Source of the DNA: an uncultured Propionibacteriaceae bacterium
GTDB lineage: Bacteria > Actinomycetota > Actinomycetes > Propionibacteriales > Propionibacteriaceae
Length of the DNA stretch: 6,418 bases
Assembly: GCA_936941515.1 (NCBI GenBank)
Contig: CAKZJI010000111.1
Location: 1 to 6,418 of the forward strand
Direction: 5' to 3'
The position numbers were made by a program, and so were the translations under genes. Positions 1 through 6,302 of this stretch are shown piece by piece (the stretch's first letter is position 1; each line of letters begins with the position of its first letter). The notes beneath the pieces were generated by a model, which was not told the DNA's origin, did no database searches, and saw nothing but the letters and a program-made list of their open reading frames with translations.

Positions 1-1
1 A

Positions 2-145
2 GCCCAGCACACGGACTGTGTCATGCAACTGGAGGCTCTGGACCCCGAGCATCGGCTGCTTCCTCTGCTGCGTGCGCTTCACCATCTGGCAGTGCGGCCA
101 CCCAGATCTGGGATGGGGCCTCCCAACGCATCAATACACCACTAA
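2..145 (+). CDS. Possible C-terminal end of an upstream gene (partial, unrecognised)
   Basis: An open frame enters from the left edge and ends at TAA 143-145, ten bases before the sugar-kinase ATG. It encodes about 47 residues, with a leucine-rich, probably helical stretch (LDPEHRLLPLLRALHHLAV) and then a short Pro/Arg/Gly tail. Third positions are mostly G or C in the first two thirds, as in the real genes here. The other two forward frames give lower-quality peptides. If real, the close spacing suggests co-transcription with the kinase gene. The fragment is too short to assign a family, and an internal ATG at 23-25 means it could also be chance. The call rests on frame composition and position only. 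Confidence 0.4.
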   Translation, partial: AQHTDCVMQLEALDPEHRLLPLLRALHHLAVRPPRSGMGPPNASIHH

Positions 146-154
146 TGTAGGTTC

Positions 155-1081
155 ATGCGTTTCGTGGTATGCGGTGAGGCTCTCGTCGATTTGCTGCCCA
201 GAGAGCAGGCGTCCTCAGCTGAAACCCGGTGGGCTGCGCTCTGCGGAGGCGGCCCCATGAACACGGCGCTCGGGCTTGCCCGGCTGGGTGAGGAGAGTCA
301 CTTCCTCGGAAGACTGGGAGGTGATGCCTTCGGCACGCAGATTGAGCGGCACCTCCAGACCAACGGAGTTGCCACGGATCTGTCCGTCCGCACTGCTGAG
401 GCAACCTCAGTGGCGGTGGTCTCCCTCGACGTCGAGGGGAGGGCCTCCTACACCTTCCACTTCCACGAGACCTCGAACTTCGGGTGGCGTGCGGGGGAGT
501 TCCCCGAACTGCGTGAGAACGACTGGTTCCATTTTGGGTCAATCGGTACCGTCACGGGACCCGGCGCCAGAGCAGTCTTGAATTTCGTGCGCTCCACCCC
601 AGCGTCGTTGAGCTACGACATCAACGTTCGGCCCACGGTGCTGCCAGACCGGATCGAGTATTTCCAGCGGGTTGAGCAACTCATAGCAGCAGTCGGTGCG
701 GGCGGGGGCATTGTCAAAGCCAGCGACGAGGACATCAGCTGGCTCGTCGATGACCCTGACCCGATTCCCTACGCTGAGGCATGGTGCGCTGAGTACGGCC
801 TGGCATTGTGCATCGTCACACTCGGACCAGATGGAGCTGTGGCCATCAAACCGGATGGCAGACAGATCCGGGTTCCTGGCCACAAGATCGACCTGGTGGA
901 CACTGTGGGAGCTGGGGACACCTTCATGTCCGGGTTCCTGGCCTCCTACTCTCGGCGGCCCGATGACCTGGAGGGAGCGCTCCGATACGGTGCGGGAGCC
1001 TCCGCCATCGTCTGCATGCGTGATGGCGCCAACCCGCCAACCCGTGAGGAACTGGAGGAGTTTCTCAAAGCCCAGTCCTGA
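155..1081 (+). CDS. PfkB/ribokinase-family sugar kinase, probable fructokinase
   Basis: The 308-residue product has the usual PfkB-family length and is complete. It should use ATP to phosphorylate a sugar hydroxyl in the cytoplasm; fructose to fructose-6-phosphate is the likeliest reaction. Visible motifs in order: the N-terminal strand MRFVVCGEALVDLLP; the glycine-rich sugar-binding segment GGGPMNTALGLARLG (31-45) followed by FLGRLGGDAFG (50-60), the first PfkB signature; YDINVRP (154-160), typical of fructokinases; the nucleotide-site strand VTLGPDGA (221-228); and the second signature DTVGAGDTF (249-257), with the anion-hole GAGD and catalytic base Asp255. The end, GANPPTREEL (291-300), also resembles bacterial fructokinases. 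ATG 155 is chosen because the conserved first strand starts there, although the ribosome site (TAGG) is weak; coupling to the frame ending at 145 could compensate. Related PfkB kinases for other sugars, such as 2-keto-3-deoxygluconate, cannot be excluded. No transporter or hydrolase is visible to fix the substrate. Confidence 0.88.
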   Translation: MRFVVCGEALVDLLPREQASSAETRWAALCGGGPMNTALGLARLGEESHFLGRLGGDAFGTQIERHLQTNGVATDLSVRTAEATSVAVVSLDVEGRASYTFHFHETSNFGWRAGEFPELRENDWFHFGSIGTVTGPGARAVLNFVRSTPASLSYDINVRPTVLPDRIEYFQRVEQLIAAVGAGGGIVKASDEDISWLVDDPDPIPYAEAWCAEYGLALCIVTLGPDGAVAIKPDGRQIRVPGHKIDLVDTVGAGDTFMSGFLASYSRRPDDLEGALRYGAGASAIVCMRDGANPPTREELEEFLKAQS

Positions 1082-1082
1082 A

Positions 1083-1112
1083 CGGAAGCTGCCGATGACG
1101 GGTTCACTTCCG
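1083..1112. terminator. Weak stem-loop just after the sugar-kinase stop
   Basis: CGGAAG (1083-1088) pairs with CTTCCG (1107-1112) across an 18-base loop, which itself holds CCG/CGG arms. It starts two bases after the TGA of the kinase gene, so it is placed as a terminator, but there is no T-tract and the stem is short. The rest of the 152-bp convergent gap (1082-1233) holds only minor hairpins: GACC/GGTC near 1161-1172 and a six-pair bulged stem at 1199-1214 with a GAG loop. I see no gene, repeat or clear promoter in the gap. It also contains the 3' end of the response-regulator transcript. Confidence 0.25.
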
Positions 1113-1233
1113 AGCGACAGCTGAACTTGGCCAGTGCCCGAAATCCATTCCATGCTGTAGGACCTGCTGGTCTGCTTGTTGACGTTGAGGGCCTCCGATG
1201 CTGTGAGACAGGCAGATGACGGTGATCGCGGGT

Positions 1234-1830
1234 CTATACGAGGCCCCGCTCCCAGGCCTCGTGGACGGCGGCGGCTCGATCCTGGACATTGAGTTTCGCG
1301 TAGATGTGAGCCAGATGCGTCTTGACGGTGCCCTCACTGATCCCAAGCCGCCTGCCCATCGCCCGATTCGTGAGCCCCTCCGCCACACACTCCAGGACCT
1401 CAATCTCACGATCGGTCAGCCCTGGGGCCTGCGGATGCGGCTGGAGTGCAGGGGAGGAACTGCCGTCCGTGAGCAGAGTCCGCACCGCCTCCACCAACTC
1501 GTTGCGAGGCAGGTCCTTCAACAGGTAGCCGTCAGCACCGGCCGCAGCTGCTCTCCGCACATCACTGGCATTGTCGTAGGTGGTGAGCACCAGCACCCGT
1601 GGACGCGGCCCACGCCGACGCATCTCCCGGATAGCGGTGAATCCGTCGCCATCGGGCATCCGAAGGTCCATCAGCACCAGATCCGGATCGGTGGCGGCAA
1701 CCACGGCCAAAGCCTCGGAACCGCTGCCGGCCTGACCGACGACCGCAAAGTCACCCTGCGACGACAGGACCCCTTGCAAACCATCCCGCACAATCGGATG
1801 GTCGTCAACGATCACAAGACGCCACGTCAT
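1234..1830 (-). CDS. NarL/FixJ-family response regulator (LuxR-type DNA-binding)
   Basis: This 198-residue protein has the standard length and two-domain layout of the NarL family. The receiver domain (about 1-120) shows the acidic pair D9/D10, the phospho-acceptor D55 in LVLMDLRMPDGDG, the switch threonines in VLTTYD (81-86) and the conserved lysine K105 in YLLKD. A short linker (about 121-136) leads to a LuxR C-terminal helix-turn-helix: LTDREIEVLECVAEGLTNRAMG then RRLGISEGTVKTHLAHIYAKL (138-180). Phosphorylated by its partner kinase, it should dimerise and bind DNA to control transcription. Its ATG lies in the ATGA overlap with the kinase stop codon, and a strong GGAGG lies seven bases upstream inside the kinase gene, so translation is likely coupled. 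The gene ends at TAG 1234-1236. Its targets are unknown; the kinase operon itself and the divergent acyltransferase are the nearest candidates. All catalytic residues are present. Confidence 0.93.
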   Translation of the reverse strand: MTWRLVIVDDHPIVRDGLQGVLSSQGDFAVVGQAGSGSEALAVVAATDPDLVLMDLRMPDGDGFTAIREMRRRGPRPRVLVLTTYDNASDVRRAAAAGADGYLLKDLPRNELVEAVRTLLTDGSSSPALQPHPQAPGLTDREIEVLECVAEGLTNRAMGRRLGISEGTVKTHLAHIYAKLNVQDRAAAVHEAWERGLV

Positions 1831-2987
1831 GCTGGCACCTCCGCGATCATGGTGCAGCCAGCCCCCGGTGCGGACTCAATGCGGAGGCTGCCCCCAGCCT
1901 CCTCAAGGCGTTGCCGCATACCACGCAGCCCACTGCCCACACCGATATCCGGTGTGAAGCCCCGCCCATCGTCTCGAACAGTAAGCTCCGGGCCGGTGCC
2001 GCCTGCAACCAGCCTCACATGCACTGCCTGAGCTTGGCTGTGCCTGGCGATGTTCGCGAGCGCCTCCTGAGCCACCCGGATGAGCACCGCGTCATGCCGA
2101 GACGGCGCGGGAGCCTCGTCAGCATCGAACTCCGCGAAGATTCGGTGCAGCCGTGCCCAGCTGGCGATGATCCGGTGCAGCGCCTCCGGCAGGGGAGCCT
2201 GCTCCAGCTCTCGCGGACCGAGTGCCCTCACCGCGCGGCGGGCCTCGACCAGGCAATCCCGTGCCGCTGACTCAGCCCTGTCAAGACGCACCTGGATGGT
2301 TGCGTCAAGATGTGCGGGAACGGCTTCCAGCTGGCGGATCACCCCGATGAGCCCCTGGGCGACGGTGTCATGGATCTCACGTGACAGCCGGCCGCGTTCC
2401 TGCTCAATGCCCATGCAGCGGGCCTGCTCCACCAGGTACTGGTGCAGCTCCAGATTGACGGCCTTGGTCTCCGCGAGCTGCCGCATGGCGGCCTCCTTAG
2501 CTCGCACCTGACGGTCCCGGTCACGTCTAGTTGCGAGCATCACCAGCATGATGCCGATATTCACCGCCGCAAGCAGCGGGTATGACCAGACAACCGCAGA
2601 CATGCCGCGAAGGCCTCCGGCCTGCCCAGCCGCCGTCACCATCGCGGTGGAAATCCCCGCGGGAACCGCATGCCGGGACTCCAGCAGGTACTCGATGTCG
2701 ATGTAGCCGGAAAACGAGTAGATGCTGAGAAACGGGTTGAAGAGACAGCCGATGAATGTCAGCGACAGATTGAACACCACCCACGCCATAGCGGCCCGAC
2801 TCCCATGCTGGGGAGCCCATCGCAGGATGATGATCCTGCCCGCTGCAAGGATGCCACTGGGGTACAGGGAGGCCACCATGTCCTGACCAGACACGATGAG
2901 CCCCAGGAAGGCCCAGCCGATCAGGAACGACATGATAAGCAGCAGGAACGGCACCCACCGGGCGACGTGCGACAACTGGGGGCTCAT
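1827..2987 (-). CDS. Membrane sensor histidine kinase, HisKA_3 (DesK/NarX/LiaS type)
   Basis: A 386-residue histidine kinase paired with the response regulator that follows it. The N-terminal half is hydrophobic, with about four to five membrane segments (roughly 12-33, 38-56, 65-83, 108-121, 129-151), and has no recognisable extracellular sensor domain. The signal is therefore probably sensed in or at the membrane. A charged, probably coiled-coil linker (about 154-190) leads to the HisKA_3 dimerisation domain: REIHDTVAQGL (203-213), with phospho-acceptor H206 and the D207 and Q211 typical of this class. The HATPase_c domain has the N-box QEALANIARHS (307-317, N312), the G1 box DDGRGF (339-344) and the G2 box GSGLRGMRQR (351-360). 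ATG 2987 is the only upstream choice, because an in-frame TGA lies two codons before it; AAGGA (2998-3002 on the opposite strand) is ten bases away. The stop codon overlaps the regulator ATG. The kinase is intact and its stimulus cannot be read from sequence. Confidence 0.92.
   Translation of the reverse strand: MSPQLSHVARWVPFLLLIMSFLIGWAFLGLIVSGQDMVASLYPSGILAAGRIIILRWAPQHGSRAAMAWVVFNLSLTFIGCLFNPFLSIYSFSGYIDIEYLLESRHAVPAGISTAMVTAAGQAGGLRGMSAVVWSYPLLAAVNIGIMLVMLATRRDRDRQVRAKEAAMRQLAETKAVNLELHQYLVEQARCMGIEQERGRLSREIHDTVAQGLIGVIRQLEAVPAHLDATIQVRLDRAESAARDCLVEARRAVRALGPRELEQAPLPEALHRIIASWARLHRIFAEFDADEAPAPSRHDAVLIRVAQEALANIARHSQAQAVHVRLVAGGTGPELTVRDDGRGFTPDIGVGSGLRGMRQRLEEAGGSLRIESAPGAGCTMIAEVPA
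1838..1842 (-). promoter_or_regulatory. Shine-Dalgarno of the response regulator
   Basis: On the minus strand GGAGG stands seven bases before the ATG at 1830 and lies within the last codons of the sensor kinase gene. It fixes the response-regulator start and fits translational coupling through the ATGA overlap. Confidence 0.8.
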
Positions 2988-3011
2988 CCTTCAATTGTCC
3001 TTGCCACGATG

Positions 3012-3035
3012 TGATGACGGCATCATCCGATCGGA
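3012..3035. repeat. Two adjacent inverted repeats, candidate operator
   Basis: TGATG-ACGG-CATCA (3012-3025) is directly followed by the perfect 10-bp palindrome TCCGATCGGA (3026-3035). Both lie in the middle of the divergent promoter region. Dimeric NarL-type regulators bind short dyads, so these are reasonable operator candidates for the neighbouring response regulator or another factor. Short palindromes arise easily by chance in GC-rich DNA, so the call is tentative. Confidence 0.3.
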
Positions 3036-3062
3036 GGATCGCGACGAGCGAGAGTTGCGGAA

Positions 3063-3068
3063 TACGTT
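3063..3068 (+). promoter_or_regulatory. Possible -10 box for a leaderless acyltransferase mRNA
   Basis: TACGTT fits the TAnnnT pattern of actinobacterial -10 boxes and ends six bases before the A of ATG 3075. That would place the transcription start at or within a base or two of the start codon. No Shine-Dalgarno with good spacing precedes this ATG (only GCGGAA, too far upstream). No convincing -35 box is seen. Confidence 0.3.
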
Positions 3069-3074
3069 CACCAT

Positions 3075-4196
3075 ATGACCAGCCCAACCCGACTGCACGG
3101 ACTGGACGCCGTTCGTGCCGGAGCGCTGTTGCTCGGCATCGTGCTCCACTCCCTCATACCCTTCACTGACATCCCATGGATGATCAACGACAGCCGCACG
3201 TCACTCACCGCGATGGTGACCGTGGGGATGATCCACCTGTTCCGGATGTCGCTGTTCATGCTGTTGGCAGGCTACTTCGGACGGATGGTGACGCTGCGGC
3301 GGGGTGCGAGAACGTACCTCAAGGACCGGAGCAAACGGATCCTGCTGCCGGTGTTCGCCTTCTGGCCGTTCGCCGTGTTCCCGCTGGGGATTCTCGCGGG
3401 GTTGGCCGCTGCCTACCGTGGCCTGCAACCGCCCGTGGTGTCCGCAACCCCGTTGCAGATGCTCACCCCCGGCCAGCTCTGGTTTCTTCTGGTGCTGTTC
3501 GAACTGACAGCCCTGGTGTTGGCGGCCCGTTTTCTGCTGCTGCGAATGCTCGGGGCCCAGAGGGCAGGGGAACTGGCGGGAAGGGTCGGCACTCTCCTGG
3601 CGGCTCCCCTGGGTTTCCTGCTTCCCGCAGGGATCCATCTGCTGACTCTGCTGCTGCAGCAGGAGCCACCGACTGCTGGGATCGTCGCCCCCACAACCAT
3701 CATTCCCGAACCTGTGCCCCTGCTGGGCTACCTGGGTGCGTTCCTGTCTGGCTGGTTCCTGCATGCATCCCCGGAAGCCCTGAACCGGATAGCCAGCAGA
3801 TGGCTGCCGATGCTATGCGGGGGTGTGGCGCTGGCCCTGGCCGCGTGGGCGCCGTCGCTTCCCGGGTTCGCGACAGCCTCCCTGGTGGCTGTCGCCAGCT
3901 GGCTGCTCGTCTACGGCATGCTGGGGCTCGGCGTGAGATTCCTCAACCGGGAGCATCCAGGAGTCCGCTACCTGGCGGATGCCTCATATTGGATGTACCT
4001 CATGCATCTGCCTCTCCTGGTGGCGATCGAGATTCCCCTGGCGGACCTGTCCTGGCCGATCCTGGTGAAACTCGCCGCGACCTGGGCGATCACTTTGGCG
4101 CTGTTGCTGCTGAGCTACCACTGGCTGGTACGCAGCACATGGCTGGGGGCCTGGCTGAATGGGCGGCGACACCCACGCCAACAGCACTTTGTCTGA
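3075..4196 (+). CDS. Acyltransferase-3 family membrane protein (OpgC/MdoC-like)
   Basis: A 373-residue polytopic membrane protein with about ten hydrophobic segments and the family's usual length. Members move acyl groups (acetyl, succinyl and similar) onto sugars or lipids of the cell envelope. Family features visible: the N-terminal helix RLHGLDAVRAGALLLGIVLHS, with the conserved Arg14-Xaa10-His25 spacing of the active site; the second helix MLLAGYFGR (62-70), matching the usual FFxxSGxL region; the cytoplasmic RSKRILLPV (85-93), matching the RxxRxxxP region; and the late YWMYLMHLP (305-313). The basic C-terminal tail (RRHPRQQ) is likely cytoplasmic. No SGNH hydrolase domain is fused, unlike OatA-type O-acetyltransferases. 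ATG 3075 starts just before the conserved first helix, but its ribosome site is poor. It is divergent from the two-component operon and convergent with the nucleotidase. The acceptor is unknown; OpgC-like glucan modification is a family resemblance, not a demonstrated role. Confidence 0.85.
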   Translation: MTSPTRLHGLDAVRAGALLLGIVLHSLIPFTDIPWMINDSRTSLTAMVTVGMIHLFRMSLFMLLAGYFGRMVTLRRGARTYLKDRSKRILLPVFAFWPFAVFPLGILAGLAAAYRGLQPPVVSATPLQMLTPGQLWFLLVLFELTALVLAARFLLLRMLGAQRAGELAGRVGTLLAAPLGFLLPAGIHLLTLLLQQEPPTAGIVAPTTIIPEPVPLLGYLGAFLSGWFLHASPEALNRIASRWLPMLCGGVALALAAWAPSLPGFATASLVAVASWLLVYGMLGLGVRFLNREHPGVRYLADASYWMYLMHLPLLVAIEIPLADLSWPILVKLAATWAITLALLLLSYHWLVRSTWLGAWLNGRRHPRQQHFV

Positions 4197-4201
4197 CGAG
4201 A

Positions 4202-4233
4202 GTGTGGGGCTGGGAAGCTTCCCAGCCCCACAC
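4202..4233. terminator. Perfect 32-bp palindrome, probable bidirectional terminator
   Basis: The left arm GTGTGGGGCTGGGAAG (4202-4217) is followed without a gap by its exact reverse complement (4218-4233). It lies five bases after the acyltransferase TGA and eight bases after the nucleotidase TGA on the other strand, filling most of the 45-bp convergent gap. As RNA from either strand it would form a very stable GC-rich hairpin with the few central bases as loop. No U-tract follows in either direction, which is common for proposed actinobacterial terminators. Position between convergent genes makes termination the best explanation. Confidence 0.75.
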
Positions 4234-4241
4234 CAGGGCCG

Positions 4242-6296
4242 TCACATCCCGGTCTTCGGAAGCTTCGGCGCCGGACGTGGTCTTGGGTTGGGGTGTGCGC
4301 TTGGCTCTGTCGTCGGTTGGCCAGTGCATGAGGAGTCGTCGCCGGTGAGAGTGACGGGGATGTGGGCGGTGGTTCCAGAGGGGGTGAATCGGAACGTGAG
4401 GGTGGTTACCCCCAGCTTCAGCGAGCAATCCGCTGGAATCGTCACCGTGACACGGGCCCGGCCGTCAGCAACAGTGCTGGACCCCACTTTCAGGTCACCG
4501 AGATAGGCGTCAACCTGCGTGTTGGGCTGGGCGGGGGAGACCTTCCGAGGATCCTTCGGGGCATTTCCCGTCGCCGAGCCCAACAGGAAGTCGACGGTCT
4601 CTGGGGACACGGCATTCGTTGCGACGTCGAAGCTGAAGACACTCGGTGATCCACCCCGCATCACCTCAGCCGGCGCGACGGCCACTGGCACCCCGCGTTT
4701 CACATACGACGGGCTCACCGTACCTCTGCCTTTGACCCACTCAGTCCAGGCCTCCAGGTCGGCGCGACCTGTGTCTTTCGTGTTCACGCCCTTGGCGAGT
4801 TCGTGGAAGTTGTCGCCACCGGCGATGAGGAAAGAGCCGGAGCCCACGGTGTAGAGCTTCTGGGGATCCATGGGGACGCCGTTCACATGGATGCCTGTGA
4901 TGCGGTCGCCCTCGGTGCGGGACTCGTCATAGGTGTAGGAGACATTGCTGGAGAGCCCGAGGCGAAGGAAGGGACGAGAGGGTGCCTTTCCCTGACTGTT
5001 GCGCTGCCACTGCTGCTCCAGGACCGTTTTGAACTGGGCCCCTGTCAGCTGGGTGGTGAACAGGGAATTTGCGAACGGCAGGGCCAGCGCAGCCTCCTTG
5101 TAGGTGATTTCGCCCTGATCAAAGCTGTCGCGTGTTCCTCCCGGGTTCTGGATGCCGATGAACTCGCTATCCCCGTTGCTCAGCACGTCGTAGAACATCT
5201 CGGCCACCAGGTTCGACATGGGGGACTCGACGTTGCGCACATCAGCGTTGCCCGTCGGTGTGGAGATAGCCTCGGTGGCATTGCCGATCACGGTTGCTCC
5301 GATCTCGTCGGCTTTGGTGATGGCGGCAGAGACGATCTCGGAGATCCGCTGAATCCGCGGCAGGCTGGTGTCGGCTGCCTCGGGGGCGATTTTGATGGTG
5401 CTGTTGGTGATTCCGCAGGTGGCGCCGTCGGCGGTCACCCCAATGTGCAGCTCATTGATGGCCGCCGCGTAGGACCCCGCCTGAGTGAACAACTGCCCTT
5501 TGGCATTTGTCCAGGAATAGGTCTGGTGAGTGTGGCCGTTCAGCACCACAGAGATCCGGGGATCGAGGTCGTTCCACATGCGTTTGAAGTTCGGGCTGGC
5601 CGCGGCCTGGGCATCCCCAGTGCTGGAGCCGTTGGCGGCACCCTCATGGATGGCGGCGATGACGAGATCAATGTCGGCAGGCAGCTGGGCGACGGTGTTG
5701 TTCACCGCTTCCACGGGATCCCCGATCGTCAGGTCAGCGAGGCCTGCAGGGGAGACCAGCGATGGCAGATCACCGGTCACGGCCCCGATGACGGCGACAT
5801 CAAGATCCCCCAGGGTGAAGGTCGTGTATGCCTTCAGGGGAGGGGCCACCTGGGTGGTGCCCTTGGTGTAGACGTTGGCGCCCAGCTGATCGACTCCCGG
5901 AAGCGCGGAATGCACCCGTCCCGCCAGGTCAGACCAGCCCTTGTCGAACTCGTGATTGCCCACAGCCTGGGCGTTCAGGCCTGCGGCGTCGAGCACTGAG
6001 AGGGTCGGATTGTCCCTGTCGGCCATCGACTCGAATGTCGATCCACCGATGTCATCGCCGACGCTCAGCAAGCCGACATTGGCCTCGCCTCTCTCGGCAC
6101 GGGCCTTCTCCACAGGGGTGAGCAGGGCAGCTGCCTTGGCGATGCGTCCATGGAAATCGTTGTATGTGAACAGCGACACCTGGGTTGCCGCAGCGCAGTC
6201 ATCGGCTACCGCTTGGGGAGCTGTGAGGCCGAGGGAGCTGAGTCCGAGAACGGCAGTGGCCATGACAGCTGTCATACGGGTCCAAAGCTTGGGCAT
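4242..6296 (-). CDS. Secreted 5'-nucleotidase / cyclic phosphodiesterase-type metallophosphatase with terminal LPKTG
   Basis: A 684-residue exported enzyme of the UshA/CD73 family, expected to hydrolyse extracellular nucleotides to nucleosides and phosphate with a two-metal centre. ATG 6296 is chosen over an in-frame ATG at 6392 because GGAG lies six bases upstream and the product begins with a classic signal peptide: MPKLWTR, a hydrophobic core to about residue 25, and AVA before DD, so cleavage is near 31. The metallophosphatase domain follows: NDFHGR (46-51; D47, H49), SVGDDIGGS (D81), GNHEFD (113-118; N114, H115, D118), H217 and NGHTHQ (253-258). The 5'-nucleotidase C-terminal domain has NPGGTR (384-389), LPFANSL and IAGGDNF (491-497), so all key residues are present. 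After about residue 540 comes a Ser/Thr/Val-rich, probably beta-sandwich accessory region to about 652, a Pro-rich spacer, then LPKTGM and stop. Cysteines 34, 294, 624 and 657 are the only ones in the mature protein. Surface relatives include adenosine-producing AdsA, but the exact substrate is inferred. Confidence 0.92.
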   Translation of the reverse strand: MPKLWTRMTAVMATAVLGLSSLGLTAPQAVADDCAAATQVSLFTYNDFHGRIAKAAALLTPVEKARAERGEANVGLLSVGDDIGGSTFESMADRDNPTLSVLDAAGLNAQAVGNHEFDKGWSDLAGRVHSALPGVDQLGANVYTKGTTQVAPPLKAYTTFTLGDLDVAVIGAVTGDLPSLVSPAGLADLTIGDPVEAVNNTVAQLPADIDLVIAAIHEGAANGSSTGDAQAAASPNFKRMWNDLDPRISVVLNGHTHQTYSWTNAKGQLFTQAGSYAAAINELHIGVTADGATCGITNSTIKIAPEAADTSLPRIQRISEIVSAAITKADEIGATVIGNATEAISTPTGNADVRNVESPMSNLVAEMFYDVLSNGDSEFIGIQNPGGTRDSFDQGEITYKEAALALPFANSLFTTQLTGAQFKTVLEQQWQRNSQGKAPSRPFLRLGLSSNVSYTYDESRTEGDRITGIHVNGVPMDPQKLYTVGSGSFLIAGGDNFHELAKGVNTKDTGRADLEAWTEWVKGRGTVSPSYVKRGVPVAVAPAEVMRGGSPSVFSFDVATNAVSPETVDFLLGSATGNAPKDPRKVSPAQPNTQVDAYLGDLKVGSSTVADGRARVTVTIPADCSLKLGVTTLTFRFTPSGTTAHIPVTLTGDDSSCTGQPTTEPSAHPNPRPRPAPKLPKTGM
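4248..4262 (-). other. LPKTG sortase-like motif ending the nucleotidase
   Basis: Codons 679-683 of the nucleotidase read LPKTG and are followed by one Met codon and TGA. The preceding 20-odd residues are rich in Pro, Thr, Ser and Arg, as in wall-spanning spacers. A normal cell-wall sorting signal continues with about 15-20 hydrophobic residues and a basic tail, and both are absent. None of the reading frames beyond the stop resumes a hydrophobic segment. Confidence 0.85.
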
Positions 6297-6302
6297 GAGC
6301 GA

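Larger units (their letters stand above)
2988..3074. promoter_or_regulatory. Divergent control region between the kinase operon and the acyltransferase gene
   Basis: These 87 bases must hold the promoters for the minus-strand two-component operon and the plus-strand acyltransferase, since the genes are transcribed away from each other. I find no strong consensus promoter for either direction. TTGCCA at 3001-3006 (+) resembles a -35 box but lacks a good partner at 17-18 bases. For the minus strand, a GACAAT hexamer lies just before the kinase ATG but has no clear -35 box. The central part is occupied by two inverted repeats, listed separately. Confidence 0.6.

Noticed and set aside
539..1153. 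204-residue minus-strand frame antisense to the sugar kinase
   Set aside because: Its product has no recognisable domain, and the opposite strand carries both PfkB signatures, so it is a shadow frame.
1216..2031. 271-residue plus-strand reading frame antisense to the response regulator and kinase end
   Set aside because: No motifs and biased composition; the minus-strand frames encode intact receiver, LuxR and HATPase domains.
4214..4266. Repeated GAAGCTTC at 4214-4221 and 4259-4266 near the nucleotidase stop, as a possible scar of the deletion that removed the anchor
   Set aside because: Eight self-complementary bases are too short to support recombination, one copy is simply the centre of the terminator palindrome, and the flanks do not match.
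3176..4348. 390-residue plus-strand reading frame overlapping the acyltransferase gene, longer than that gene itself
   Set aside because: Its product is rich in Arg, Gly, Pro and Ala with no family motifs, and it runs through the terminator palindrome and into the antisense of the nucleotidase. The overlapping frame encodes a clear membrane protein with conserved motifs, so this is a GC-rich shadow.
4803..5999. 398-residue plus-strand reading frame antisense to the nucleotidase
   Set aside because: Composition is Gly/Val/Asp/His-rich without recognisable motifs, and it mirrors a strongly supported coding frame. Long antisense frames are expected in GC-rich coding DNA.
6180..6210. Possible lipoprotein lipobox at Cys34 of the nucleotidase
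   Set aside because: The residues before the cysteine are AVADD. A lipobox needs small residues at -1 and -3 and usually Leu at -3; Asp at -1 and -2 rules it out, and AVA cleavage by signal peptidase I fits better.
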